Assembly: GCA_045110315.1 (NCBI GenBank)
Contig: JBGCFY010000113.1
Location: 1-64,000 of the forward strand
Source: CALFBG01 sp045110315
GTDB lineage: Bacteria > Bacteroidota > Bacteroidia > Chitinophagales > Saprospiraceae
DNA: 64,000 nt
Reading direction: 5' to 3'
Under the pieces are notes generated by a model that saw only the letters and a list, made by a program, of their open reading frames with translations, was not told the origin of the DNA and searched no databases. The position numbers and the translations under genes were made by a program. This document shows, in pieces, positions 18,330 through 26,866 of the stretch (within the stretch, counting starts at the first letter, position 1; every line of letters begins with the position of its first letter).

Positions 18330-21074
18330 ATGAAAAAGCTATTTGTTCTCCTCTCTGCCTTTTTTTACACCTTCTTTCTGGCGGCACAACCCGTAGATTT
18401 TTCGGTGAATACCAATTCTATTTGCACGCCCGATGATCTTGTCTGTACGGACCTTACGCAAGGTATTACCATCGTCGCTTGGACTTGGACCTTTGACGGT
18501 AATATCGTTAGTCCAGACCAAAACCCAACTATCCTTATTGATAATTATACGCCAGGAATGAGCTATGATCTTTGCTTAACCGTCGTAGACGATTTGGGCT
18601 TCGATTACCAAAATTGTCAAAGCATTCAAGTGGAAGCAAAACCAGTCGTTACCGTCTCCGTAAGTAGTCTCTTAGATTGTGCGAATCCTTTCGTGGACGT
18701 TATTTGTTTTCCACAAAATACAGGCACCTATAGTTATTCTTGGACAGGACCTGGAGGGAATTATACTACTCAAAATATCACCGTCTCCGTTCCCGGAATA
18801 TACACCGTCGTGGTAACCGATGCACTCACGGGTTGTACGCACGAAGAAGATGTATCGGTGCTATCCGATATGACACCTGTCCACACCGTCACGGTTGGTC
18901 CGGATACCCTTTGGGATTGTAGCAATGGTACGGACTTAACTCTTTTTGCAGATGTTACTCCTGCGGGAAATTACAGTTTCCAATGGAGCACAAGCTTTGG
19001 TAACATTGTTTCAGGTGCGAATACCTCTACCCCGACGATAAGTCAAACCGGAGAGTACTCGGTAGAAGTTGTTAATTTGGATAATGGTTGTACCACCACA
19101 ACCGTAATGATGATCAACGGTACGGATGTTCCGGTCAACGATATTTCTCCAGATTTCACGATTTGTGAAGGAGAAAGTGCCACGCTATTTTACGACGTAC
19201 CGAGTGCCGTTAGTTACTTCTGGCCGGCTACAGGAGAAACCACAAATACCATCACCGTTTTTCCCAGCACAACAACGGATTACTTAGTCATTGCCATGGA
19301 CGCAAACGGCTGTTCTACTCAGGACATAATTATCGTCAATGTAAGTCCGACGCCGATTAGCAGCGTCTTTGTCCCGAGTATTAGTTGTCCTACAGACTTC
19401 ATTGAAATCTGTGGAATAGACCAAGCCAATTATAGCTATCAATGGATTAGACCAACAGGACTTATTAGCAATACTAGATGCCTAGACTTGCTCAATTCAG
19501 CTCCTACGGATAACGGGGTTTACACCTTGACCGTCACCGATCCCTTTGGTTGCACGAGTGCTACTGACTATACTCACGTAGCAATGGATTCATTTGCTGT
19601 CGACTTTACCATAGAAAATACAAGTTGCTTTGGAGGAACGGATGGAAGTGTTCAGATCATGGTTTCTGGCGGCACGCCTCCCTATAATTATAATTGGGGT
19701 TCAGGGATTACCTGTCAAGGCACTCAATGCACTGGTCTCGCGGCAGATACTTACTTTGTTACGATCACCGATCAAAATGCTTGTCAAATAATGTATAGCT
19801 TTGAAATTTTAGAACCCAGTCAAGTAGAAATTGTTAACGTAGCTGTTTCCTGCGTGGGAGATGATGGAACGGATGGATCAATTGATATTACGGTACAAGG
19901 TGGAACAGCTCCTTATGCTTTTCTTTGGAACAACGCACAAGTAACTGAAGACCTTACCAATATCGCAGCGGGTGGTTACATGGTTACCGTTACCGATGTT
20001 AATAATTGCGTTACGAGCGAAGCTTTTGTCGTCATGGAAAATTGCGTTTGGCCAGGAGATACAGATACCAACAATGTTGTTAACAATTTCGATTTGCTAA
20101 ATCTTGGTCTGGTATATGGTGAAACGGGACCAACGAGATTTGACGCAAGCCTGAGCTGGTTTGGTCAAGCAGGTGCGAATTGGTTACAAACGATTCCAAG
20201 TACCGATATTGATACCAAGCATGCTGACACAGATGGAAATGGTATCATTGATATTAACGATACACTAGCCATTAGCCTTAACTGGGGAGAAACCCACAAC
20301 CTAATGGGAAATACTGCGAGTCCTAGAAACGACTTGGATCTATACGTACAAGAAGATACAACGAGTCAAGGAGAGACGATGAGCTTGCCTATTATTTTGG
20401 GAGAAATGGACAATCCTGCTGTCGATATTTATGGGATTGCTTTTAGTGTGACTTACGATACTAGCATCGTTAGTTTTGGTAGTTCTGATATTAGTTTTAC
20501 CAATAGTTGGTTAGGTACCAAAGGGCTCGACCTGATTACCATCCAAAAAGATTTCCCTGTATCGGGAAGAGTAGATTTGGCCATTAGTCGTACCAACGGA
20601 ATGAACATTAGTGGTAGTGGAGAAATTGGCAGGTTAAACATTATCATTGAAGACGATATTCTGTTAATGTCAGATCAGGCGGAGACAAGAGGAGGAGAAG
20701 ACTTGGTAGAGATGAGTGTAAAAATTGATCGTGTAAAATTAATTAATAATCTTGGAGAAGTATTGGGGGTTAATCCACTGACGACTACCTCCGTCATTAC
20801 CAAATTGCCTTTAAGCAATGCGATCATTCCGAGTCTGGACACTAAAATTGAGTTGTACCCTAATCCAAGTCGAGATTTCTTAACCATTCAATCTGACGAA
20901 CTGGTTGTCGAAACCGTGGAAATCTTTTCGATCTTAGGGAAGTTGTTACGGAGACAAACTGTAAACGCAAAACAAACCACCTTGGACTTGAAAGGCTTAG
21001 GAACAGGTACTTATTTAGTCAAACTAAAAACAGCGAAAGGGACGGTTGTCAAACGAGCGAGTATTGTCCGTTAA
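18330..21074 (+). CDS. Secreted T9SS cargo with PKD/SprB-like repeats, dockerin- and cohesin-like segments
   Basis: 914 aa. A Sec signal peptide (about 1-19, ending FFLAAQ) is followed by Ig/PKD-like domains to about residue 420, with the typical W-x-W-T-F-D core and many Cys. Two SprB-type repeats follow, CFGGTDGSVQIMVSGGTPPY (about 430) and GTDGSIDITVQGGTAPYAF (about 515). Residues about 572-655 contain two Ca-binding loops, DTDTNNVVNNFD and DTDGNGIIDIND, in dockerin type-I style. Residues about 668-775 look like a cohesin-type beta-sandwich (YGIAFSVTYDTSIVSF). The last 75 residues are a type A T9SS sorting domain (ELYPNPSRDFLTI ... GTYLVKLKT). It is exported and probably anchored on the cell surface. 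Adhesion or gliding-type roles are inferred. Confidence 0.87.
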   Translation: MKKLFVLLSAFFYTFFLAAQPVDFSVNTNSICTPDDLVCTDLTQGITIVAWTWTFDGNIVSPDQNPTILIDNYTPGMSYDLCLTVVDDLGFDYQNCQSIQVEAKPVVTVSVSSLLDCANPFVDVICFPQNTGTYSYSWTGPGGNYTTQNITVSVPGIYTVVVTDALTGCTHEEDVSVLSDMTPVHTVTVGPDTLWDCSNGTDLTLFADVTPAGNYSFQWSTSFGNIVSGANTSTPTISQTGEYSVEVVNLDNGCTTTTVMMINGTDVPVNDISPDFTICEGESATLFYDVPSAVSYFWPATGETTNTITVFPSTTTDYLVIAMDANGCSTQDIIIVNVSPTPISSVFVPSISCPTDFIEICGIDQANYSYQWIRPTGLISNTRCLDLLNSAPTDNGVYTLTVTDPFGCTSATDYTHVAMDSFAVDFTIENTSCFGGTDGSVQIMVSGGTPPYNYNWGSGITCQGTQCTGLAADTYFVTITDQNACQIMYSFEILEPSQVEIVNVAVSCVGDDGTDGSIDITVQGGTAPYAFLWNNAQVTEDLTNIAAGGYMVTVTDVNNCVTSEAFVVMENCVWPGDTDTNNVVNNFDLLNLGLVYGETGPTRFDASLSWFGQAGANWLQTIPSTDIDTKHADTDGNGIIDINDTLAISLNWGETHNLMGNTASPRNDLDLYVQEDTTSQGETMSLPIILGEMDNPAVDIYGIAFSVTYDTSIVSFGSSDISFTNSWLGTKGLDLITIQKDFPVSGRVDLAISRTNGMNISGSGEIGRLNIIIEDDILLMSDQAETRGGEDLVEMSVKIDRVKLINNLGEVLGVNPLTTTSVITKLPLSNAIIPSLDTKIELYPNPSRDFLTIQSDELVVETVEIFSILGKLLRRQTVNAKQTTLDLKGLGTGTYLVKLKTAKGTVVKRASIVR

Positions 21075-21123
21075 GGCTGATGAATTAAGAAAACTAAATT
21101 CCTTAATTTATTGCGTACTTTTT

Positions 21124-21159
21124 GAGCGCAGCAATCTGTTGATTGCTGCGCTCTTTTTT
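21124..21159 (+). terminator. Terminator after the T9SS cargo gene
   Basis: A perfect 13-bp GC-rich stem (21124-21136 with 21141-21153) has a TGTT loop and is followed by TTTTTT. Confidence 0.85.
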
Positions 21160-21275
21160 ATACTGAAGTTATTTTAACTCCCTTTTCTTTTTGCATTTTA
21201 TACGACGACAAGTTTTGCCCACTCAGAAACGACGGGAAAGGATAAACCCTAAAAAGCACCATTGCTCTATAGAGA

Positions 21276-21307
21276 AAAAGCGCTCTGGAGTTTTCCAGAG
21301 CGCTTTT
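21276..21307. terminator. Strong hairpin, probable terminator for metK
   Basis: A 14-bp stem (21276-21289 with 21294-21307) has a 4-base loop. On the minus strand it is followed by CTTTTTCT, fitting termination of transcripts leaving metK about 200 bases away. It is flanked by a GAAGTTATTTTAAAA motif. Confidence 0.6.
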
Positions 21308-21313
21308 AAATAT

Positions 21314-21330
21314 GAAGTTATTTTAAAATG
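21314..21330 (+). repeat. GAAGTTG-motif copy (variant)
   Basis: GAAGTTATTTTAAAATG, next to the hairpin at 21276-21307. Another variant (GAAGTTATTTTAAC) is at 21165-21178. Confidence 0.4.
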
Positions 21331-21462
21331 GAGGTTGAAATTAGTTGTAAGCGCTTGGTTTTCAAGAGGAAGCTCCATTTTTTTTTCGTAACCAAAGCTA
21401 CGGGGAAAAAAATTAGCTGAAATATTGGAAATCAATGGCTTGCAAATAAATCATCTATCTAG

Positions 21463-21476
21463 TTTAAAACAACTTC
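21463..21476 (-). repeat. GAAGTTG-motif copy, exact
   Basis: Reverse complement reads GAAGTTGTTTTAAA, 38 bases past the metK stop. Confidence 0.55.
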
Positions 21477-21513
21477 TATATCATATTATGATCGTAAAAA
21501 CGAAAGATAAAGC

Positions 21514-22770
21514 TTACTTAAGCTTAAAAGTATCTTTCAATTTTTTAACCATGTCTAATTTTTCCCAAGTAAAAGTTTCAACAACTTTTTTCTTCGTTCT
21601 ATTTAATTTTCCTACCATTACGGTTTTCTTGCCGGGCTTTCTTCCCATGTGTCCGTAAGCTGCAGTTTCAGAGAAAATAGGATTTTTCAACCCAAATTTC
21701 TTCACGATGGCAGCGGGTCGAAGATCGAATAATTTTGTTAATTTTCGAGACATTGCACTGTCCGTCATATTAACTTTGCTAGTACCATAAGTATTTAAAT
21801 AAAGACCTACTGGCTTCGCTACTCCAATGGCGTATGCTACCTGTACTAAACATTGATCGGCTAATCCAGCAGCAACGATATTCTTAGCCATGTGTCGTGT
21901 AGCGTAAGCTGCCGAACGATCTACTTTTGAAGAATCCTTTCCAGAAAAAGCACCTCCACCGTGAGCACCTTTACCACCGTAAGTATCTACAATAATTTTT
22001 CTACCTGTCAACCCTGTATCTCCGTGTGGTCCACCGATGACAAATTTCCCAGTTGGATTAACGTGTAATTTATAGTTGGTATTGAACAATTCACTGGTAT
22101 GCTTAGGTAATCTTTTAAGCACTCTTGGAATTAAAATAGACTGAACGTCTTTTTTAATTTTGTCCAACATCTTGCGTTCCGTATCAAAATCATCGTGCTG
22201 CGTAGAAACAACGATGGTATCAACTCTTGACGGCTGATTGTCATCACTGTATTCAACGGTAACTTGGGACTTAGAATCTGGTCGCAAATATTTCATTTGC
22301 TTTCCTTCTCTTCTAATCGCAGACAATTCTTGCAACAACATATGAGACAATTCCAAAGAAAGGGGCATATAGCTTTCTGTTTCGTTGGTTGCATATCCAA
22401 ACATCATTCCTTGGTCTCCGGCCCCTTGGTTTTCCGTCTTCTTACCGACGTCAACACCTTGGGCGATATCTGCGGATTGTTCGTGAATTGCAGAAAGTAC
22501 ACCACAAGAATCTGCATCAAACTGATATTCAGATTTAGTGTAACCAATTTTTTTGATTACTGCTCTTACGGTAGATTGTACATCAACGTAAGCACTAGAA
22601 CGTACTTCTCCTGAGACGACCGCTAAACCGGTAGTTACTAAGGTTTCACAAGCTACTTTTGAACTTGGATCTTGGGTCAAAAATGCATCTAAGATAGCAT
22701 CTGAAATCTGATCAGCTACTTTATCAGGGTGTCCTTCAGAGACAGACTCAGATGTGAATAAATAAGGCAT
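21514..22770 (-). CDS. metK: S-adenosylmethionine synthetase
   Basis: 418 aa cytosolic enzyme making SAM from methionine and ATP. The N-terminus has FTSESVSEGHPDKVADQISD (ATP and methionine binding). GAGDQGMMFGYA lies at about residues 117-128, and GGAFSGKDSSKVDRSAAY at about 270-290 holds the P-loop-like signature. Length is as in other Bacteroidota. The lysine-rich C-terminus (MVKKLKDTFKLK) is typical of the phylum. Its leader carries a TIR-element hairpin (22836-22887) and a 10-bp palindrome (22803-22824). No known SAM riboswitch could be recognised. Confidence 0.97.
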   Translation of the reverse strand: MPYLFTSESVSEGHPDKVADQISDAILDAFLTQDPSSKVACETLVTTGLAVVSGEVRSSAYVDVQSTVRAVIKKIGYTKSEYQFDADSCGVLSAIHEQSADIAQGVDVGKKTENQGAGDQGMMFGYATNETESYMPLSLELSHMLLQELSAIRREGKQMKYLRPDSKSQVTVEYSDDNQPSRVDTIVVSTQHDDFDTERKMLDKIKKDVQSILIPRVLKRLPKHTSELFNTNYKLHVNPTGKFVIGGPHGDTGLTGRKIIVDTYGGKGAHGGGAFSGKDSSKVDRSAAYATRHMAKNIVAAGLADQCLVQVAYAIGVAKPVGLYLNTYGTSKVNMTDSAMSRKLTKLFDLRPAAIVKKFGLKNPIFSETAAYGHMGRKPGKKTVMVGKLNRTKKKVVETFTWEKLDMVKKLKDTFKLK

Positions 22771-22835
22771 ATCTTTTTTTTTATTTACAATATTATTAAG
22801 ATGAAATTATTTTTAAATAATTTCGATAAATTTGG

Positions 22836-22887
22836 GTGAGTACTAAGACACAATTTAACGGTAATTCAATGGTATCTTAGTACTTAC
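22836..22887. repeat. TIR element, short copy A (metK leader)
   Basis: Near-perfect inverted repeat: GTGAGTACTAAGACAC (22836-22851) against GTATCTTAGTACTTAC (22872-22887). The loop TAACGGTAATTCAATG resembles the loop of the copy at 37917-37966. Confidence 0.65.
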
Positions 22888-22902
22888 TATCTGATTTTGC
22901 TG

Positions 22903-22910
22903 CAAAAGTA
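22903..22910 (-). promoter_or_regulatory. Possible -7 box for metK
   Basis: TACTTTTG on the minus strand, 132 bases before the metK ATG, so the hairpin at 22836-22887 would be transcribed in the leader. Confidence 0.35.
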
Positions 22911-22968
22911 AGAAAGTTCTTTCAAACGAATGATAGATTACAAAAACTTTATATAATTTAACAATATG

Positions 22969-23592
22969 TTATCGGATTTCACACTGCAACATCGACCGAA
23001 TTTCTTTGTTTTCTAGTTCTAAAAAGGCTTCTAACTGATCCCCAATTGCCACTGCACCAACTCCAGCCGGTGTTCCCGTGTAAATAATATCTCCTTGGTG
23101 TAATTTGAAATACTGCGACAAATAACTGATTAGGAAGTCAAAAGAGAAAATTAAATCTTTCGTATTTCCTTCTTGTACCGTTGTTCCGTTTTTCTGTAAA
23201 CTAAAAGGAATTGCCTCAAGATTTACCTGATCAATCGAAATAAATTCGCTCAACGCGGCGGAACCGTCAAAAGCTTTAGCAATTTCCCAAGGATGCCCTT
23301 TCTCTTTACAACGAGCTTGTAAATCTCTCGCCGTAAAATCTATGCCGAGAGCAACTTGATCGTAATATTTATGAGCGAATTCGGGCTGAACGTGTCGACC
23401 ATTTCGACAAATTTTAAGCACCAATTCCACTTCGTAGTGTAAGTTTTTGGTAAATGCAGGATAGTACAAAGGCTTATTATTCACCAACAACGCAGAGGAA
23501 GGCTTCATGAATACCAACGGTTGCTGAGGAACTGGATTCTGCAATTCTTTAGCGTGATCCGCATAATTCCGACCGATACAAATGATTTTCAT
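22969..23592 (-). CDS. Fumarylacetoacetate hydrolase-family protein
   Basis: 207 aa, the size of single-domain FAHD1-type enzymes (acylpyruvate hydrolase or oxaloacetate decarboxylase). It starts MKIICIGRNYADHAKEL, then FMKPSSALL, the metal-binding LHYEVELVL (Glu-x-Glu), GIDFTARDLQ and the family signature TGTPAGVGAV near the C-terminus. The substrate cannot be set from sequence. It is the last gene of a minus-strand ridA-trpS-FAH group, 15 bases after trpS. Confidence 0.88.
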   Translation of the reverse strand: MKIICIGRNYADHAKELQNPVPQQPLVFMKPSSALLVNNKPLYYPAFTKNLHYEVELVLKICRNGRHVQPEFAHKYYDQVALGIDFTARDLQARCKEKGHPWEIAKAFDGSAALSEFISIDQVNLEAIPFSLQKNGTTVQEGNTKDLIFSFDFLISYLSQYFKLHQGDIIYTGTPAGVGAVAIGDQLEAFLELENKEIRSMLQCEIR

Positions 23593-23607
23593 ATTTTAAA
23601 GACTTAT

Positions 23608-24618
23608 TTAAAATTTTACGTTGAGTAATCCTGTCAATTCTTTTACCTCTTTCATCGTTGCTTGTGCAATTTTTCTAATCTCGGCGGAAGAAGCCTTAAT
23701 CTGTGATTTGACATTTTTCTTATCCGCGAGTAATGCTTTTTTCTTTTCTTTAAATCCATTGCTCAATTCCACTAAAGCCTCTCCAACAACGCCTTTCAAA
23801 TCCGAATATTTCAAATTTCCACCGCGGTAATCTTCCATCAAACTTTGGTGTGCTTCCGTTTGACCACAAGCTTTTAAAAGTTCAAATAAATTGGTCACTC
23901 CCGGACTCATTTCTCCTTCTTTTGTTTCTCCCGTATCCGTTACTGCAGATTTAATTTGCTTACGAATCCGTGCCTCATCACCAAAGACATTGATATAATG
24001 TTTTGCTCCAGCACTCTTACTCATCTTGCGACTGGGATCTGCCGTCGACATGATTTTCGGTGTTTCGGTATATAAAGATTCCGGTAAAGTGAAAAACTCT
24101 TTCCCCATTTGAAAATTAAACCGCTGCGCAATATTTCTTGACATTTCCAAATGCTGCTCTTGGTCTTTTCCTACGGGAACGTAATCAGCACGATAAATTA
24201 AAATATCTGCCGCTTGCAAAACGGGATAATCAAGTAAGCCTGCTGAAATAAATTGTTCTCCTTCTTTGGGCGTTTGCGAACTTTTATCTTTGAATTGCGT
24301 CATTCTCGTCAACTGACCATACGAACAAAAGCAATTAAAAATCCAACACAACTCAGTGTGTTCGGGGACGAGCGATTGTACAAAAAGATATTCTGGCTTA
24401 ATACCAACCGCCATCAAATTAATCAATAACTCCCAAGTATTTTCTCTCAACTTTTTGGGTTGGTAAGGCATCGTCATCGCATGATAATCTACCACACCAT
24501 AGATACAATCGTAATCCGCTTGTAAATCTACCCAGTTTTTAACGGCACCAAAGTAGTTTCCGAAGTGCATATCTCCCGTGGGTTGAATGCAGGATAGAAT
24601 TTGTTTTCGTTTACTCAT
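23608..24618 (-). CDS. trpS: Tryptophanyl-tRNA synthetase
   Basis: 336 aa class I aminoacyl-tRNA synthetase. The HIGH-equivalent is PTGDMHFGNYFGA (about residues 13-25) and the KMSKS loop is RKMSKSAGAKHY (about 196-207). YPVLQAADILIYRADYVPVGKDQEQH is the tryptophan-activating region. Length is normal. It sits in a tight operon: ridA ends 26 bases upstream and the FAH gene begins 15 bases downstream. Confidence 0.96.
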   Translation of the reverse strand: MSKRKQILSCIQPTGDMHFGNYFGAVKNWVDLQADYDCIYGVVDYHAMTMPYQPKKLRENTWELLINLMAVGIKPEYLFVQSLVPEHTELCWIFNCFCSYGQLTRMTQFKDKSSQTPKEGEQFISAGLLDYPVLQAADILIYRADYVPVGKDQEQHLEMSRNIAQRFNFQMGKEFFTLPESLYTETPKIMSTADPSRKMSKSAGAKHYINVFGDEARIRKQIKSAVTDTGETKEGEMSPGVTNLFELLKACGQTEAHQSLMEDYRGGNLKYSDLKGVVGEALVELSNGFKEKKKALLADKKNVKSQIKASSAEIRKIAQATMKEVKELTGLLNVKF

Positions 24619-24644
24619 CTTTCTATTTTTTTACTTCCTTATTG

Positions 24645-25031
24645 CTAAGCATCAACTGCCGCAATCAAGGAGATTTCTATATTAACAAATTTGGGCAAAT
24701 TGGCTACTTCTACCAATTCTCTAGCCGGTGCCGTATCGTCATTGAAGTATTCCGAATAAACCGCATTGATGCGGCTGTATAGATTCATATCCTTTACGAA
24801 TACACTGCATTTAATAACTTCTTCAAAACCAATGCCCGCTTCGGTGAGAATCGCTTTTAAGTTTTTTAGTACTTGGTGCGTTTCCGCTTCAATCGAGTCG
24901 GATATGATTGTTCCCGTAGCAGGATTGATTGCAATTTGTCCTGAGACGTATAAAGTCCCACGGTGAAGAATGGCTTGATTGTAAGGACCTACCGGTGCAG
25001 GTGCTTGATCCGTTTGAATAATTTTTTTCAT
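24645..25031 (-). CDS. ridA: RidA-family enamine/imine deaminase
   Basis: 128 aa trimeric YjgF/YER057c/UK114 protein that hydrolyses reactive enamines such as 2-aminoacrylate. The sequence has QAPAPVGPYNQAILHRGTLY at the start, VSGQIAINPATG, the catalytic Arg in APARELVEVANLP and the end VNIEISLIAAVDA. It is the first gene of the ridA-trpS-FAH operon. Confidence 0.94.
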   Translation of the reverse strand: MKKIIQTDQAPAPVGPYNQAILHRGTLYVSGQIAINPATGTIISDSIEAETHQVLKNLKAILTEAGIGFEEVIKCSVFVKDMNLYSRINAVYSEYFNDDTAPARELVEVANLPKFVNIEISLIAAVDA

Positions 25032-25071
25032 TTTGGAGGATTTTGGTTATTCCGACGAAACGCCAATGCAA

Positions 25072-25494
25072 CTAATTAAGAGGCAAAACATCTTGGCAAA
25101 TCGTCCTTAAGTGATCATACAATATCGTTGTTTCCGTAACGGTTCAACGGTGCCTTAATCGAGTTAGCCTGATTCCTTCTTTACGAATGGAAAATCAAAA
25201 GTAACGTGTAGTAAAAATGTTTGAAACGGAAACAAGGAAAAAGGGCGCTCAATCAAATCTTTAGGTATCCCCAATTACAATTCTTCAATTTCAGACGTTA
25301 AGGAAGAACGATTGATTGGTTGGAGTTTATTGGCCTAAAGTCAATCCAAGTAAAACTTAAGGTCTAGAGGATTAGCTTCTAGCTAGCAACGACCATTTCC
25401 GGTGACACAAACCTTTAGTAAAAAAAACACAAAAAGCCCCGCATATCTGATATGGGAGCTTAAGTGGGTTTCTTATTAATTGGCAAAGAGAAAA
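25072..25494. other. Intergenic stretch between rpmF and ridA
   Basis: No gene seen. A -7-like box TACTTTTG occurs on the minus strand at 25196-25203, possibly the ridA promoter with a 160-base leader. An imperfect hairpin with an A/T tract at about 25431-25460 probably terminates the yceD-rpmF transcript. Confidence 0.4.
25431..25460 (-). terminator. Probable terminator after rpmF
   Basis: On the minus strand an imperfect stem (AGCTCCCATAT ... ATATGCGGGGCT) is followed by TTTTTGTGTTTTTTT. Confidence 0.5.
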
Positions 25495-25692
25495 CTACTC
25501 TTCTAAATCTTCTTCTGCTTGGATCACCACTTGTCCCTTGTAGTACATACTTCCTTCTAGCCAGTATGCGCGGTGGAATAAGTGAGACTCTCCCGTAGTT
25601 GAACATTTAGCAACTTGAGGAACGCCAGTTTTATAATGGGTGCGGCGCTTCCGCTTTCTCATCTTCGATATTTTACTCTTAGGATGTGCCAT
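25495..25692 (-). CDS. rpmF: 50S ribosomal protein L32
   Basis: 65 aa. MAHPKSKISKMRKRKRRTHY is the classic basic L32 N-terminus (here HPKSK rather than VPKRK), followed by KTGVPQVAKCSTTGESHLFHRAY. The acidic C-terminal tail (AEEDLEE) is usual in Bacteroidota. A single Cys remains, so this is a zinc-free type. It lies 35 bases after yceD, the standard pairing. The usual next genes plsX and fabH do not follow. Confidence 0.95.
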   Translation of the reverse strand: MAHPKSKISKMRKRKRRTHYKTGVPQVAKCSTTGESHLFHRAYWLEGSMYYKGQVVIQAEEDLEE

Positions 25693-25727
25693 AATATTTA
25701 TTTTTGATCACAACTCAATTCAATGAG

Positions 25728-26249
25728 TTATTTTTTATGATTAAATTTTTTTAATTCGTCCCAAAGTGGGTTTTCTGTACTTTCTTCTACTTCTGGTGCT
25801 TCTTGATGATCTAAGTATTTAAGCATCTCATCACTACAATCTTGGTCACTTGCTTCGCAATATTTAAGCATTGGTACCGCCAAACAAACGCACTCAAAAA
25901 TATATTTGGCGACGTTAATTTCAGTTGTCCCGTTTGCTAGATATACGACTTCCGCTTCTTCTTTATAAGACTCCGCATACTTAAAAATCAGTTGCTGCTG
26001 GTCTTCGACTGGATAATTTATTGCGGATAAACAACGATCACATTTCGCCGGAGTAGTTCCAGAAATATTAAAGTCCAGAACCAGTAAATTAGGTCGCTTA
26101 TCAAGCGTTAATTTTACTTGGAATAAACCTTCCGAAACGGGCGAATTTTCAAATTGTGAAAAGAAATTCTTATCCAATTGAAAATCAAAGTGATGTATGT
26201 CATCTTTCAATCCCAATAAAGGGATCAAAAAGGCTCTAAGTTTTTCCAT
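25728..26249 (-). CDS. YceD/DUF177 family protein
   Basis: 173 aa from MEKLRAFLIPL. This family is linked to 23S rRNA accumulation and ribosome assembly and is nearly always found before rpmF. CDRCLSAINYPV (about residues 66-77) with its Cys pair is the DUF177 signature. A second Cys-rich part (CVCLAVPMLKYCEASDQDC, about 125-143) is usual. An ATG five codons upstream (26262-26264) is also in frame, but it lies only 11 bases from a strong -7 box. The inner ATG gives the normal spacing of 26, so it is preferred. Confidence 0.85.
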   Translation of the reverse strand: MEKLRAFLIPLLGLKDDIHHFDFQLDKNFFSQFENSPVSEGLFQVKLTLDKRPNLLVLDFNISGTTPAKCDRCLSAINYPVEDQQQLIFKYAESYKEEAEVVYLANGTTEINVAKYIFECVCLAVPMLKYCEASDQDCSDEMLKYLDHQEAPEVEESTENPLWDELKKFNHKK

Positions 26250-26275
26250 TTTAAAAGAAATCAAAAATTGCGGTG

Positions 26276-26283
26276 CAAAGATA
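26276..26283 (-). promoter_or_regulatory. -7 box for yceD-rpmF
   Basis: TATCTTTG on the minus strand. Its position favours the ATG at 26247-26249 over that at 26262-26264. Confidence 0.5.
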
Positions 26284-26385
26284 CATTTTTTTCCATGATA
26301 ATGGAAGTAGATTTTATATTTCTTTTCAATTTCCCACTCAAAACAGGCTTAATCTAGGCAATAATTTGCTTAAAGCGCTATAAGT

Positions 26386-26759
26386 TATTGTCGAGATCAT
26401 CATTAAAAGCACATTTATACTAGCAAAGCTCTCATTTTACAATCCTAACCGCTAGCCCAGCACCTTGTAATCCGCCTTAACAACACATCGCTTACAAATA
26501 AGACATCCTTTTTAGCGCCTTCCTAAAATTTCCTTACAATATTCTCCCTTTTCAAACTTATTAACTAAATTGGGAATACATCAGAGGCATTCTTGACCTC
26601 AACTTCTCTTATCTTCCGCTCTACCGCTAAGTACACTGTAACATCAGTTAGTTGAAATGTTTACCCAACATTGGAAGCAGCTTCGAGATCATGTCCATTA
26701 GACGTTGTATGTAATCGTCCTAGTATTTACTTTTATTTATGATGATCTCGTGGACAATA
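26386..26759. repeat. Possible element with inverted ends, intergenic
   Basis: Left end 26386-26409 and right end 26730-26759 share an exact 12-base inverted core (CGAGATCATCAT, at 26392-26403 and in reverse at 26739-26750). The flanking TATTGT and TAAAAG blocks also match in inverted order, with 3-base gaps. A partial third core lies near 26684-26692. No open frame of note lies inside. The whole region 26284-26866 otherwise holds no gene. Confidence 0.35.
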
Positions 26760-26800
26760 CTAAACTCATTCGTGCTAGCAGACTCCGCAGTCTTGAAGTT

Positions 26801-26835
26801 AAGTAGCAAGGCAAGATTAAATTACCTTGCTACTT
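26801..26835 (+). promoter_or_regulatory. Hairpin upstream of the lipocalin-like gene
   Basis: AAGTAGCAAGG (26801-26811) pairs with CCTTGCTACTT (26825-26835). It ends 31 bases before the TTG start and could act as leader structure or as a weak terminator. Confidence 0.4.
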
Positions 26836-26866
26836 ATTTTATTCACCTCAATTAAAATTACCAGTC

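Noticed and set aside
22771..22968. SAM riboswitch upstream of metK
   Set aside because: The conserved core of a SAM riboswitch could not be found. The inverted repeat belongs to the TIR family found elsewhere.
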